A model generated the notes under the pieces. The model had not been told where the DNA came from. It did not search any database and worked only from the letters and a program-made list of their open reading frames with translations. From an uncultured Fibrobacter sp. (GTDB taxonomy: Bacteria > Fibrobacterota > Fibrobacteria > Fibrobacterales > Fibrobacteraceae), in assembly GCA_946414075.1 (NCBI GenBank), contig CAMKNA010000009.1, positions 1 to 64,000 on the forward strand: DNA of 64,000 nucleotides, read 5' to 3'. The position numbers were made by a program, and so were the translations under genes. Below are positions 40,850 to 48,912 of the stretch, piece after piece. How positions within the stretch are numbered: the first letter of the stretch is position 1; the number at the start of each line of letters is the position of its first letter.

Positions 40850-41515
40850 CTAGAACTGGAATTGTAGCGAGATTGACGCCGAAATGAAGGCCTGCCACAG
40901 GAAAGGATCCAAATCCCGGTTCTCGCTGTCGTCGGTGTAGACATTTTTGAACCAGTTTTCGTAGAATTTTATGGCAGGAATGATAGCGATTTCGTTGGTA
41001 AAATAGTACTGGACATTTGCCATGAGGCCGATGGCAGACCCCATGAACTCCGTGTCTCCCAGGTCTTCGCCGTGGATGGCGCTATTATGGGTTTTGACGC
41101 TGGTGTACGAGAAGCCGGCCCCCAGGCCTATCTGGAAGTAGTCGGGCCAGAAAAAGTTGTAGTAGAATTCAAAACCCAGGCGCCAGAAACGGGTGTCTTC
41201 TTCGGCGGAAATTTTCACCAGTTCTTCTTGCTGTTTCCAGTACTGGAATGCCACGGCCAGGGTGAATTCCCGGATGTTCACGCCCAGGAGGAATTCCGGG
41301 TCGCCCATGAGGCTCATGTCAGGCGGGTAGGTCTTGAACTTGTTGCCGCTGGTATCCTTGATGCTCAAAGGTCTTTCGTTAAGGTCGCCGGTGGTGGCGG
41401 TGATGCCCATGCCTGCTCGCACAAAGTAGGAACGGGGCCAGTAGTTCTCTTCGAAGGCGCTTGCCGTGGTGACGGCAAAAAGGAGAAGAAGCGTGAATAA
41501 GACGATATGTTTCAT
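40850..41515 (-). CDS. outer-membrane beta-barrel protein, unknown function
   Basis: A 221-residue protein with a signal peptide (MKHIVLFTLLLLFAVTTASA) and a mature part made of amphipathic strands ending in aromatic residues, including RLGFEFYYNFFWPDYFQIGLGAGFSY and a final strand ASISLQFQF with C-terminal Phe, the usual barrel-insertion signal. It resembles OmpW/OmpA-barrel-sized proteins but no specific family is recognised. It precedes the larger envelope protein at 39630 by 38 bases and the two may be expressed together. Confidence 0.68.
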   Translation of the reverse strand: MKHIVLFTLLLLFAVTTASAFEENYWPRSYFVRAGMGITATTGDLNERPLSIKDTSGNKFKTYPPDMSLMGDPEFLLGVNIREFTLAVAFQYWKQQEELVKISAEEDTRFWRLGFEFYYNFFWPDYFQIGLGAGFSYTSVKTHNSAIHGEDLGDTEFMGSAIGLMANVQYYFTNEIAIIPAIKFYENWFKNVYTDDSENRDLDPFLWQAFISASISLQFQF

Positions 41516-41538
41516 TTTAACTTTATGTTGTTATACGT

Positions 41539-41580
41539 CATTCTGGAGGTCCGTAGGACCGACGGAATCCATACATTTTA
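41539..41580. repeat. hairpin repeat CATTCTGGAG...GACGGAATCCAT, copy 1
   Basis: Conserved flanks surround a variable stem GGTCC-gta-GGACC (41548-41560). The outer ATTC/GAAT can also pair. The same flanks and the trailing TTTTAT recur at 51738-51777 with a different stem. Next to it, 41590-41640 holds another inverted element ending in GAGGATGAC. Together they fill the 131-base gap between nadA and the barrel gene. Confidence 0.75.
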
Positions 41581-41646
41581 TATAGGCTTGTATGAAAAGT
41601 ATGGGTCCCCTTCCTCGCGTTGCTCGGTCGAGGATGACGAATAGTG

Positions 41647-42663
41647 TTATTTACTTGCGTAATAGAACATGGCGTCGATGCACTTCTTGGCGGCCATGCG
41701 TACAGATTCATCTAGCTGCACATGCTTCGCCTTTTCGGGATGGCGGAGGGTCTCCAAAATGTTTTCCAGGGAGTTGCTCTTCATGTACTTGCACATGCTG
41801 CAGCTGCCCACGAATTCCTTGTCGGGGAACTCGTATTGCATGCGGGCGTTCAGACCGCATTCGGTAAGCAGCAGGAACTTGGTACCGTCGGGCTGGTTCT
41901 TGATGTAGTCCACCATCTGGCCGGTGCTGCCCACATAGTCGCTCAAAAGGGCCACGCCGGGGTGGCATTCGGGGTGGCTTACCACTTTCAGGCCCGGGTT
42001 CTGTTCGCGGAAGAAGGCAATCAGTTCGGAGTCGTAGGTCTCGTGGACATAGCAGCTGCCAGAGTAGAGCACGATTTCCTTGTCGATACCGCGCTTCTTG
42101 AGTTCTTCGGTAAGGTTCTTGCCCATCAGGCCATCGGGTACGAACGCGATCTTGTCGTTTTCCAGGCCGGACACGATTTTCATCACATTTCCACTGGTGA
42201 CGCAAACATCACAGGCCGCCTTCACATCGGCGGTGGTGTTGATGTAGCAGACGAAGGTGTGGTCGGGGTACTTTTTGCGGAGTTCCCGGACTTGGGCGCC
42301 GGTGATGGAGTCGGCCAGGCTACAGCCCGTAAGCGGCCCTGGAATCAGCACATCCTTTTCGGGGTTCAGGATCTTGGCGGTCTCGCCCATGAACTGCACG
42401 GCAGAAAACACGATGGTCTTGGCGCTGACCTGGGTGGCGTCCTGGCTCAACTTAAAACTGTCGCCGTTGTAGTCGGCTACGCCCAGCACGATTTCGGGGG
42501 CGCAGTAGCTGTGGGCGAGAATTACGGCATCCCGCTCTTTCTTGAGCTCGTTGATTTCGTTGATCAGGGGGAGCATCTGCTCGCACTTCTCGCGGGTGTA
42601 GGTGCAGAGCACTACGCCGGGCTTGATGGTGCTGAGACGGTTGTAAAGTTCGTCGACGGTCAT
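41647..42663 (-). CDS. nadA: quinolinate synthase A
   Basis: A 338-residue NadA. It has NELKKERDAVILAHSYCAPEI, AQFMGETAKIL-type VQFMGETAKILNP, YINTTADVKAACDVCVTSGN, the CHPECHPG-like VVSHPECHPGVA, LLTECGLN and CSMCKYMKSNSLE, giving the three conserved cysteines for the [4Fe-4S] cluster. It condenses iminoaspartate with dihydroxyacetone phosphate in NAD synthesis. A TATATT box 7 bases upstream of ATG suggests its own leaderless transcript within the 32-base gap after the phosphatase gene. Confidence 0.97.
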   Translation of the reverse strand: MTVDELYNRLSTIKPGVVLCTYTREKCEQMLPLINEINELKKERDAVILAHSYCAPEIVLGVADYNGDSFKLSQDATQVSAKTIVFSAVQFMGETAKILNPEKDVLIPGPLTGCSLADSITGAQVRELRKKYPDHTFVCYINTTADVKAACDVCVTSGNVMKIVSGLENDKIAFVPDGLMGKNLTEELKKRGIDKEIVLYSGSCYVHETYDSELIAFFREQNPGLKVVSHPECHPGVALLSDYVGSTGQMVDYIKNQPDGTKFLLLTECGLNARMQYEFPDKEFVGSCSMCKYMKSNSLENILETLRHPEKAKHVQLDESVRMAAKKCIDAMFYYASK

Positions 42664-42670
42664 AGTTTAA

Positions 42671-42676
42671 AATATA
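42671..42676 (-). promoter_or_regulatory. -10 element 7 bases before nadA
   Basis: On the minus strand TATATT, then TTAAACT, then the nadA ATG at 42663. No ribosome site is present in the gap. Confidence 0.5.
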
Positions 42677-42695
42677 GAAAATACAGCGCCGCCGC

Positions 42696-43523
42696 TCAGT
42701 ATCCTGCCCATTCGGCGCTTATGGAAGGGCTTGCCTTGCGGATGGCCTTATCCTCTTCGCTGTTGCGGGCGGGGGCTATTTCCCCCTGGGCTATTTTTTG
42801 CTTGATTTCGTCGAAGGTCTTGGGCGGTACGGCGTCGGGGCTGTTGTCGCCCAGCACCTTGCAGGGGGCGCCCTCGGATTCCTTGGCCTTGTCTTTTACG
42901 GGGGCGTATTCCCGGGCGGCAGGGACCTCGTAGAACTTGTCCTCTTCGGGACACCAGGCGGTAAGTTTTTTACCGTAGACACAACCGGAATCTAACCCGA
43001 TGAATCCTGGGCGGTGCACGAATCCCATCTTGGCCCAGTGCCCGAATACCACGGTCTTTGGCCAGCTCACCTGTTCGAACCAGGGACGGTCATTCCACTT
43101 ACGTATGGAAAGCAGAACTTCGGGACTCATGTCTTCCAGGCGGGTCTTTCCGGGTTCCAGGCCCGCGTGGACCAGCAGGGCGTGGGGCGTGTCCCGCCAA
43201 AGGGGCCAGTCCTTCACCGTGTCCCGGATGAATGTCCATTCTTCTAGGGAGAGCCTGGCAAAACGGTGGCGCTGCTTTTCGGTCCACTCCGTCTGTGGGG
43301 TATCCATCATGCGTATCAGGTGCTCCTCGTGGTTCCCGCGAACGGTGAGAATGCCCAAATCCAGTACTGTCTTCAGGGCCCGCATCATGTCGGGGCCCTT
43401 GTTGATGATGTCGCCGGTCTGGTACAGCGTATCCTTACCCCGCACGAACCCGAAGGCGTCGATAATCCGTTCCAGTTCGTCGGCGCAGCCGTGGATGTCA
43501 CCTATATATAATGTACGGTTCAT
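42696..43523 (-). CDS. PPP-family metallophosphatase (ApaH/PrpE-like)
   Basis: A 275-residue calcineurin-like enzyme with the metal motifs YIGDIHGCADE, YQTGDIINKGPD, TVRGNHEEHLI and HAGLEPGK, then VVFGHWAKMGF and IGLDSGCVYG. The first ~200 residues are the phosphatase; the remaining ~70 are charged and probably disordered. Relatives hydrolyse diadenosine tetraphosphate or phosphoproteins. The start overlaps the pseudouridine synthase stop by 4 bases; it is the last gene of the overlapping 45546-42696 operon. Confidence 0.88.
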   Translation of the reverse strand: MNRTLYIGDIHGCADELERIIDAFGFVRGKDTLYQTGDIINKGPDMMRALKTVLDLGILTVRGNHEEHLIRMMDTPQTEWTEKQRHRFARLSLEEWTFIRDTVKDWPLWRDTPHALLVHAGLEPGKTRLEDMSPEVLLSIRKWNDRPWFEQVSWPKTVVFGHWAKMGFVHRPGFIGLDSGCVYGKKLTAWCPEEDKFYEVPAAREYAPVKDKAKESEGAPCKVLGDNSPDAVPPKTFDEIKQKIAQGEIAPARNSEEDKAIRKASPSISAEWAGY

Positions 43524-44245
43524 AGTCCTACTGCTTGGCGGAGCTTGTTCATCTCGTCGGGGGTCAGTTCCCGGTACTCGCCAGCGGGCAGGTCCCCCAG
43601 CTTGATCTTGCAGTAGCTGATGCGTTTCAGGTCGCGAATCTCATAGCCCAGGGCCCGCATCATGCGGCGGATTTCCCGGTTCTTGCCCTCGATGAGGGTG
43701 AGTTCCGCATATCCCTTCTCCAGGTACACATCGGTGGCGAAGGCAATGTCTTCTTTGGAGTCCGGGTCTTCGGGGTCCCGGATGTCCACGCCGTCCACCA
43801 GCTTCTGGGCCGCACTTTCGCTTAAAGGCTTGGTGGTCCACACGTTGTAGGTGCGGGGGATCTCGTAGCTCGGGTGGGTGAGTCGGTGGAGCAGTTCCCC
43901 GTCGTCGGTAAAGAGCAAAAGTCCACGGCTCTGCAGGTCCAAGCGACCCACATATTTCAGCTGGTGGTATCCGGGGGGCAGGTAGTCGTACACAGTGCGG
44001 CGGCCCTGGGGGTCGTCCTTGGTGCACACGCATCCGGGCGGCTTGTGGAACAGGATGGTGGTGGTCTTGCGGGGGAGCTTTGCTGGCTTGCCATCTACCA
44101 AAACGGTGTCGGCGTTCTCGTCCACCTGGTGGCCAGGGTCAGCGATGGTCTCGCCGTTCACCTGCACGCGGCCTTCTTCGATCAAGGCTTCGGCGGCACG
44201 GCGGCTCGCGATTCCGCAGAGGGATATAAACTTATTGATTCTCAT
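43520..44245 (-). CDS. RsuA/RluB-family pseudouridine synthase
   Basis: A 241-residue protein with an N-terminal S4 RNA-binding domain (MRINKFISLCGIASRRAAEALIEEGRVQVNGE) and the catalytic region YVGRLDLQSRGLLLFTDDGEL with the active Asp, then PRTYNVWTT and LIEGKNREIRRMMRALGYEIRDLKRISYCKIKLGDLPAGEYREL. It modifies 16S or 23S rRNA; which uridine cannot be told. Start ATG 44245, overlapping the upstream gene by 14 bases. Confidence 0.93.
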   Translation of the reverse strand: MRINKFISLCGIASRRAAEALIEEGRVQVNGETIADPGHQVDENADTVLVDGKPAKLPRKTTTILFHKPPGCVCTKDDPQGRRTVYDYLPPGYHQLKYVGRLDLQSRGLLLFTDDGELLHRLTHPSYEIPRTYNVWTTKPLSESAAQKLVDGVDIRDPEDPDSKEDIAFATDVYLEKGYAELTLIEGKNREIRRMMRALGYEIRDLKRISYCKIKLGDLPAGEYRELTPDEMNKLRQAVGL

Positions 44246-45134
44246 ACAAAAGCCCAAACCTTAGGCCGGCGGTGCTGATACGGAAGGTTTCTACCCTAAG
44301 CTTTTCTAGCAGGGAGCGGAGCCAGAAAAGCCCGCATATAATGACGTCGCTCCGTCCGTTCTCCAGGCCCGGGAGCATGGCCCGGAGTTCCTTGGAAAGG
44401 TTGGATATGCGTGTGGTGACCGCTTCCAGGTCGGAAAGGCTCATTTCCAGACCTTCGATAGCCTTGTAGTCGAACTGGGCCAGGTTCTTGAATACCATGG
44501 CCAGAGCCGTTCCCGTTCCGCCGATAAGGTACACCGGCTTCTTGGTCATGCCCTTGAACGATACTTCCTTGAAGGTTTCCTTCACGAACTTCTTGTATTC
44601 GGGACCGGGGATGGGGCCCATGGCCTTGAACATCTTGAGGGCGCCCACCGGAATGGAAAATCCGGTTGCCCCGTTGGAAATTTCCGTAGAGCCGCCGCCG
44701 ATATCGATGGTCACGATGCCTTCGCCGTGCCATTCCTTCACGGAGCGGTAGGTCAGGGCGGCCTCTTCTTCTCCGGAGATGATTCTCGGGCGGAGCCATA
44801 GGGCTTTTTCCACCGCGTCCAGGACTTCTTCCTGGTTTTCGGCACGGCGCATGGCCTCTGTCATGGCGGCGGCCTTCAGTTCCACCCCCAGGGCGTGCAG
44901 GTCCATGCGGAACTTGGTCATGATTCGGCACAGGTCCTGGATTTTTTCTTCGGAGATGCGGCCGGAGTCGTAAATGTCTTCGCCCAGGCGGCAAATCTCC
45001 ACCTTCTGGAGCTTGGGAACCAGGACTTGATGCGGTTCGGTCTCGCCGTCGGCCTGCTTGGTCTCGAAGGCGGCGATGAGCAGAATGCAGCTGTGGCTGC
45101 CGATGTCGACGGTGGCGAGGAGCTTGTTAGCCAT
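44232..45134 (-). CDS. Ppx/GppA family phosphatase
   Basis: A 300-residue ASKHA-fold enzyme. The N-terminal phosphate loop is ATVDIGSHSCILLIA, then TEAMRRAENQEEVL, ISGEEEAALTYRSV and VTIDIGGGSTEISNG (phosphate 2), with a late GGTGTALAMVF. It has only the Ppx/GppA core (about 300 residues) and no HD domain. It would hydrolyse polyphosphate or pppGpp, which is of interest because this window also has an alarmone synthetase/hydrolase pair and a VTC protein. Start ATG 45134 has a GAGGTGG site; overlaps the upstream gene by 8 bases. Confidence 0.9.
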   Translation of the reverse strand: MANKLLATVDIGSHSCILLIAAFETKQADGETEPHQVLVPKLQKVEICRLGEDIYDSGRISEEKIQDLCRIMTKFRMDLHALGVELKAAAMTEAMRRAENQEEVLDAVEKALWLRPRIISGEEEAALTYRSVKEWHGEGIVTIDIGGGSTEISNGATGFSIPVGALKMFKAMGPIPGPEYKKFVKETFKEVSFKGMTKKPVYLIGGTGTALAMVFKNLAQFDYKAIEGLEMSLSDLEAVTTRISNLSKELRAMLPGLENGRSDVIICGLFWLRSLLEKLRVETFRISTAGLRFGLLYENQ

Positions 45135-45546
45135 TTTCCACCTCACCATCTAAACTTTCGGGGCGTTGCGGGGTGTCCCCGCTAGAAGGGGTAGCGGATG
45201 CCGCATCGTCGGCAGAAGCGAGGGGAACTCCTTCCCCTTTCCCCTTCAGTCCTTCCTTTATCTTCCCGGCGATCTTTGCCGGGTTCAGCATGAACTCCCT
45301 GGCGCTGGCGATGGCTTCTTCCACGATGGATTCGGGATACTTTCCGCTCCAGCTGGCCACCAAGTCTCCAGATTCGGAACCCAGAGGCTTCTTTTCCCGG
45401 ATTTCCTGACCCATCTTCAGGGCTAACAACAGCCCAAGCTCGAAGGCGCGGGGGCTTTCCTTGTCCTTCAGCAGGTTCTCGACGCGGGTAATCCGCTCTT
45501 CCAGGGGGATTTTTTCCAGTTCCGACAGGTCTTTTTCAGAAATCAT
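45127..45546 (-). CDS. small protein of unknown function heading the Ppx-RluB operon
   Basis: A 139-residue acidic, helical protein. The first part ([32 protein letters not shown]) could form a coiled coil; the middle has [32 protein letters not shown]; the end is low-complexity Ser/Ala/Asp-rich. No family recognised. It overlaps the ppx-like gene by 8 bases and its ATG lies 6 bases after a TATTAT box, so it probably begins a leaderless polycistronic message. Confidence 0.6.
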   Translation of the reverse strand: MISEKDLSELEKIPLEERITRVENLLKDKESPRAFELGLLLALKMGQEIREKKPLGSESGDLVASWSGKYPESIVEEAIASAREFMLNPAKIAGKIKEGLKGKGEGVPLASADDAASATPSSGDTPQRPESLDGEVENG

Positions 45547-45552
45547 GTATAT

Positions 45553-45558
45553 ATAATA
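45553..45558 (-). promoter_or_regulatory. -10 element 6 bases before the operon start
   Basis: On the minus strand TATTAT, then ATATAC, then the ATG at 45546. It lies directly after the terminator of the histone-like gene. Confidence 0.4.
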
Positions 45559-45559
45559 G

Positions 45560-45592
45560 AAAAAAAGAACGGAGTCCCATGGGGAACTCCGT
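45560..45592 (-). terminator. terminator of the histone H1-like gene
   Basis: On the minus strand ACGGAGTTCCCC pairs with GGGACTCCGT (between 45592 and 45569) and is followed by a run of T residues (45567-45560). It lies just after the lysine-rich gene. Confidence 0.8.
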
Positions 45593-45614
45593 CCTGTAAA
45601 GGAGAGAAGAATAA

Positions 45615-45872
45615 TTACTTCTTGGCAGCCTTCTTAGCAGGAGCCTTCTTAGCAGCCGGCTTCTTGGCAGCGGGCTTCTTGGCGGCAACCTTCTTGGCAG
45701 CGGGCTTCTTAGCAGCCGGCTTCTTGGCAGCGGGCTTCTTAGCAGCGGGCTTCTTAGCGGCGGCCTTCTTGGCAGCGGGCTTCTTAGCAGCAGCCTTCTT
45801 GGCAGGAGCCTTCTTGGCAACAGCCTTCTTGGCAGCGGGTTTCTTAGCAGCGGTTTTCTTTGTAGTAGCCAT
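45615..45872 (-). CDS. histone H1-like lysine/alanine-rich DNA-binding protein
   Basis: An 85-residue protein made almost only of K, A and P in repeats of KKPAAKK/KKAPAKK type, starting [11 protein letters not shown]. The composition matches bacterial H1-like proteins (HctB/AlgP-type tails), which bind and compact DNA through charge. It has no folded domain. It has its own TTGATT-17-TATTTT promoter (45944-45916), an AAGGAA ribosome site and a strong terminator, so it is a separate, probably well expressed gene. Repeats of this type vary in length between strains. Confidence 0.88.
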   Translation of the reverse strand: MATTKKTAAKKPAAKKAVAKKAPAKKAAAKKPAAKKAAAKKPAAKKPAAKKPAAKKPAAKKVAAKKPAAKKPAAKKAPAKKAAKK

Positions 45873-45915
45873 TGTTTTTTTTCCTTTTTTTAGGGTTTAG
45901 TGATTTGATAGCTAT

Positions 45916-45944
45916 AAAATAACTCTTTTTTCACAAATAATCAA
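45916..45944 (-). promoter_or_regulatory. promoter of the histone H1-like gene
   Basis: On the minus strand TTGATT (45944-45939), 17-base spacer, TATTTT (45921-45916), in very AT-rich DNA, about 44 bases before the ATG. Confidence 0.5.
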
Positions 45945-45984
45945 CACTTTTTTGAAATTTTTTTCTTTTTTTTTCAAAAAGATA

Positions 45985-46013
45985 TTGACAAGGAAATTTT
46001 CTGACATTATACG
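45985..46013 (+). promoter_or_regulatory. plus-strand promoter with no gene after it
   Basis: TTGACA (45985-45990), 17 bases, TATACG (46008-46013; TTATAC at a 16-base spacing also fits). The next plus-strand coding gene is 2 kb away, but a terminator lies at about 46172-46206. Confidence 0.45.
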
Positions 46014-46014
46014 C

Positions 46015-46207
46015 GAGAACGATTTCTCGTCCTCTTCGGGATGAAAAATCATCCGATTTCTATTTCATAACTTAATGATAATCAAAGTTTTGATAGATGA
46101 TTTTGATTGAAAAAATTTTTAATGAGTCGTCAAAAAATTTTTTCGAAAAAATTTTTTGTGAATGAAAAAAATGCTCGATGAAAGACCTCATCGAGCAAAA
46201 TTTTTTC
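46015..46207 (+). ncRNA. candidate small RNA
   Basis: The stretch 45873-46220 (348 bases) has no coding gene. On the plus strand a TTGACA-type promoter is followed by possible hairpins (CGAGAA/TTCTCG near 46014-46029, GATGA/TCATC near 46042-46055), an A/T-rich middle, and a perfect 10-bp terminator stem with six T residues ending at 46206. This would give an RNA of about 190 bases. It is a hypothesis from promoter and terminator only; the same terminator also serves panB on the other strand. Confidence 0.35.
46165..46206. terminator. bidirectional terminator (panB on minus; possible sRNA on plus)
   Basis: TGCTCGATGA (46172-46181) and TCATCGAGCA (46188-46197) form a perfect 10-bp stem. Seven T residues follow on the minus strand (46171-46165) and six on the plus strand (46201-46206). 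Confidence 0.88.
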
Positions 46208-46220
46208 TTGTGATGAAACT

Positions 46221-46967
46221 TTACGAAGGATTTTTCACGCTGTCGATGTACTTCTTGAAACCTTCTACACCCAGTTCGAACATGTTCACGAACTTGGTGG
46301 CGAAGGGCGGGATCTTCTTCTGGTGCATGCCCAGGGCGTCGTGCATCACCAGCACCTGGCCGTCGGTGTAGCGCCCGCCGCCAATGCCGATGGTTGCTGC
46401 GTTCACCCCGCGTGTGATTTTTGTGCCCAGCTCTTCGGGAATGTGCTCCAACACCATCTCGAAACACCCGAGACTGTCCACATACTTGGCCGCCTTCTCG
46501 ATGGCCGCAGCCTCTTCGGCAGTCTTGCCCTTCTGCTTGAAGTTCTCCGCCGTCTGGGGTAAAAGTCCCAGGTGGGCGCATACGGGAATGTCCTTGCTCC
46601 TCAAAAACTCGATGACGCCTTCGGGTGTTCCTTCCAGCTTCACACTGGCGGCACCCAGGTCCATGAATCGGCGGGCGTTGTCGTATGCCGTCTGCGGATC
46701 CTTGTCACTTAGGTAGGGCATGTCGGCTACCACATGGGTGTTGGGGGCGCCCCTACATACCGCTCCCACGAAGATCAGCATCTCGGTCATGCCCACGTCG
46801 CGGGTGGTGCTGTAGCCCAGCATGGTGTTGGCGAGACTGTCTCCCACCAAGATTTGGTCGATGCCTGCGGCTTCCGCCATCTGTGCGAAGGCGAAATCGT
46901 AGCTGGTGACCATGGAAATCTTTTCGTTCTTGGCTTTCTTTTCGGTTATGTCTTTGGGGGTGAGCAT
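46221..46967 (-). CDS. panB: 3-methyl-2-oxobutanoate hydroxymethyltransferase
   Basis: A 248-residue PanB of normal length. It shows ISMVTSYDFAFAQMAEAAGIDQILVGDSLANTMLGY, PNTHVVADMPYLS, ASVKLEGTPEGV, IPVCAHLGLLPQTA and IGIGGGRYTDGQVLVMHDALGM with the metal and substrate residues. It makes ketopantoate for coenzyme A. I use ATG 46967, which aligns with the family; a GTG at 46991 would overlap recO by 46 bases. It is the last gene of the HIT-recO-panB run and ends in a strong terminator. Confidence 0.95.
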   Translation of the reverse strand: MLTPKDITEKKAKNEKISMVTSYDFAFAQMAEAAGIDQILVGDSLANTMLGYSTTRDVGMTEMLIFVGAVCRGAPNTHVVADMPYLSDKDPQTAYDNARRFMDLGAASVKLEGTPEGVIEFLRSKDIPVCAHLGLLPQTAENFKQKGKTAEEAAAIEKAAKYVDSLGCFEMVLEHIPEELGTKITRGVNAATIGIGGGRYTDGQVLVMHDALGMHQKKIPPFATKFVNMFELGVEGFKKYIDSVKNPS

Positions 46968-47686
46968 AATTTTCGGGTCTCCTGCAGCCACTTTAGGGAA
47001 TGAATCTCCTTCAAGAAGCCGATGTGGGTCCTAAGATAGGAAATTAAGGCGTTCTCGGTATATTGGGCATCTTGAATTGGCAAGTTCCGGTGGAGTGCCC
47101 AGAACCCTTCCAGAGTTTCCGCCCTTGCCCGGGGCGATGCCGTTCCGAGGCAGTTCTTGCACAGAAAGGTTCCCGATTCTGGCGAAAAGTCCGCCGCCGG
47201 TTCCTTAAGTTCGCTTTCGCAGCGTCCGCAGGTACCGATATCCAGGTGGTAGCCCCACATCTCGCAGGTGGAAAGGAGCCACCGCGCAAAGGCGGCGCTG
47301 TCGGCTTCCTTGTCGTCCAGTTCCTGCAGGGCGGCTTCCAGTCTCTGGAATTCCTCGTCCAGGGGGACCCCTTGGGGAGCGTAACGCAACAACATTTCCG
47401 CCATGACCTGGGCATGGGAAAGCTTCAGCAGGTCGTTCCGCATGGTTTCGTGCCAGCGGAGGAGGGTGGCCTCCTTGATGAACTGCAGATCGGCGCTGGG
47501 GTTGTGCTTGAACACCACTTCGGCGAGAGCAAGGGGGTCCAGGGCGCCCTTGAAAGGCGACTCCTTCTTCTTACCGCCCTTTACGATAAAGGACACGATC
47601 CCGCATTCCTCCGTCAGGGCCTTCACGATCCAGCTGGAATCGCTGTACGGATACCGGTGGAGGACTATGGAACGGGTCTTGATCAT
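46946..47686 (-). CDS. recO: DNA repair protein RecO
   Basis: A 246-residue RecO. It has an N-terminal OB fold (IKTRSIVLHRYPYSDSSWIVKALTEECGIVSFIVKGGKKK), a helical body and a four-Cys zinc site (GTCGRCESELK with FLCKNCLG). RecO loads RecA on SSB-coated DNA with RecR. It overlaps the HIT gene by 4 bases upstream and panB downstream, so the three genes form one message. Confidence 0.92.
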   Translation of the reverse strand: MIKTRSIVLHRYPYSDSSWIVKALTEECGIVSFIVKGGKKKESPFKGALDPLALAEVVFKHNPSADLQFIKEATLLRWHETMRNDLLKLSHAQVMAEMLLRYAPQGVPLDEEFQRLEAALQELDDKEADSAAFARWLLSTCEMWGYHLDIGTCGRCESELKEPAADFSPESGTFLCKNCLGTASPRARAETLEGFWALHRNLPIQDAQYTENALISYLRTHIGFLKEIHSLKWLQETRKLCSPPKT

Positions 47687-48039
47687 GCCTTGGGGAACGG
47701 GGGCCAGCCCAGCTTCTGTCCGCCAACCACGTGCAGGTGGATGTGGAAAACGGTCTGGCCTGCATCTTCCTTGCAGTTGAAGACGAAACGGGCGCCGGAC
47801 TCCTCGAGTCCCAGGTCCTTGGCGATTTGCTGCCCGCGGTAGAGCAGCTTGCCCACCAGCTCGCAGTCTTCGGGCTTCATGTCCATGAGGGAGGCGATAT
47901 GGCGCTTGGGGACCACCAGAAAGTGTACGGGGGCCTGGGGTGCCACATCGTAGAAGGCGAATACATCGTCATCTTCGTAGATTTTCTTGGAAGGGATTTC
48001 TCCCTTGATGATTTTACAGAAAAGGCAGTTTTCACTCAT
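47683..48039 (-). CDS. HIT-family nucleotide hydrolase (Hint-like)
   Basis: A 118-residue HIT protein: MSENCLFCKIIKGEIPSKKIYEDD at the N-terminus, HFLVVPKRHIASLMD, and the catalytic GQTVFHIHLHVVGGQKLGW (HxHxH). Hint enzymes cleave purine nucleoside phosphoramidates. The ATG at 48039 is right for the family; a longer upstream frame would overlap the divergent gene at 48108. TATATT ends 10 bases before the ATG. First gene of the HIT-recO-panB operon. Confidence 0.95.
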   Translation of the reverse strand: MSENCLFCKIIKGEIPSKKIYEDDDVFAFYDVAPQAPVHFLVVPKRHIASLMDMKPEDCELVGKLLYRGQQIAKDLGLEESGARFVFNCKEDAGQTVFHIHLHVVGGQKLGWPPFPKA

Positions 48040-48107
48040 AATGATTAATAATATAGTAAAGGTCCTAGAATTAGCACAGAACATCTCATTTTCTACATTT
48101 TGAATCC

Positions 48108-48878
48108 ATGGATTCCGCAATCTGGCAAAAAGTTCTCGACCTGTGCAACAGGCTCTCGGGCGTGACCTACGAGAACCTGACGAAAATCATCCGTCTGGAA
48201 CAGTCGGGGAGTGCCACCCGTGCGCGAAACCTGGATGACAGTTTCCAGAATGATGTGGATTCCTGGATGGGGGGTGGCACATGCTTCAGCATGACCTGGC
48301 ACCTTTACCAGTCCTTCAGGGACATGGGACTTTCGCCACGGTTGGTGATGGGCCACAAACGCAAGGAAAAAAACATCCACTGCGCCCTTGTTCTGCCCGA
48401 CGCACATTTCTCATCCAATCCAGAGTTTCTCTTCGACCCCGGTTACTTGATTTTTGATCCGCTTCCCTTGCCCTTGCCTGCACCGTTTGGTGCCGGCGAG
48501 GCCTTCTTTCCGCTGGTTCCCAACAGCGTGCGGCTGGTGCGACCTGCCCAAGATGCCCTGGAACTCTGGACTGGCGGGGCGGGCGGCCCCATGAAGCTTA
48601 GGTTCGAGTATCCGCTGGAAGGCGTCTCGGTGGAAGAATTCAAGCGGCACTGGTCCGAAAGTTTTTACCGGGAGATGATGACTTACCCTGTGCTGAACCG
48701 TTTAGATAGGGACCAAGGAATACAGTATTATTACCAGAAGGGAAACCTGGTCATCCGCGACAAGGACGGCTCCCGTATGGAACGCATCCCCGAGACGGAA
48801 CGGGTGGAAAAGCTCAGCGAAATCTTCCATATCGCCCCGGACCTGGTGGAACGCGCCCTGGGGATTCTGAAAAAATGA
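48108..48878 (+). CDS. arylamine N-acetyltransferase-like / transglutaminase-fold protein
   Basis: A 256-residue protein with an early helical domain (YENLTKIIRLEQSG) and the presumed catalytic Cys in WMGGGTCFSMTWHLYQSFRDMG, His in KEKNIHCALVLPDAHF and Asp in LFDPGYLIFDP. This Cys-His-Asp order is that of arylamine N-acetyltransferases (RGGxCxE..N..L). The acetyl-CoA-related C-terminus is not clear, so the substrate may differ. A TACATT box 8 bases before ATG suggests a leaderless mRNA. It is divergent from the HIT operon. Confidence 0.65.
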   Translation: MDSAIWQKVLDLCNRLSGVTYENLTKIIRLEQSGSATRARNLDDSFQNDVDSWMGGGTCFSMTWHLYQSFRDMGLSPRLVMGHKRKEKNIHCALVLPDAHFSSNPEFLFDPGYLIFDPLPLPLPAPFGAGEAFFPLVPNSVRLVRPAQDALELWTGGAGGPMKLRFEYPLEGVSVEEFKRHWSESFYREMMTYPVLNRLDRDQGIQYYYQKGNLVIRDKDGSRMERIPETERVEKLSEIFHIAPDLVERALGILKK

Positions 48879-48912
48879 ATTATATTTTCCAAGCAAAAAA
48901 GGAACACATCTT

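Noticed and set aside
45615-45872. CRISPR-like reading of the repetitive Lys/Ala gene
   Set aside because: Repeats are codon-phased and have no spacers; no cas genes occur in the window.
45622-45900. Hydrophobic Ala/Phe/Leu repeat frame opposite the H1-like gene
   Set aside because: It is the exact complement of the KKPAAKK codons. The promoter, ribosome site and terminator all belong to the minus strand.
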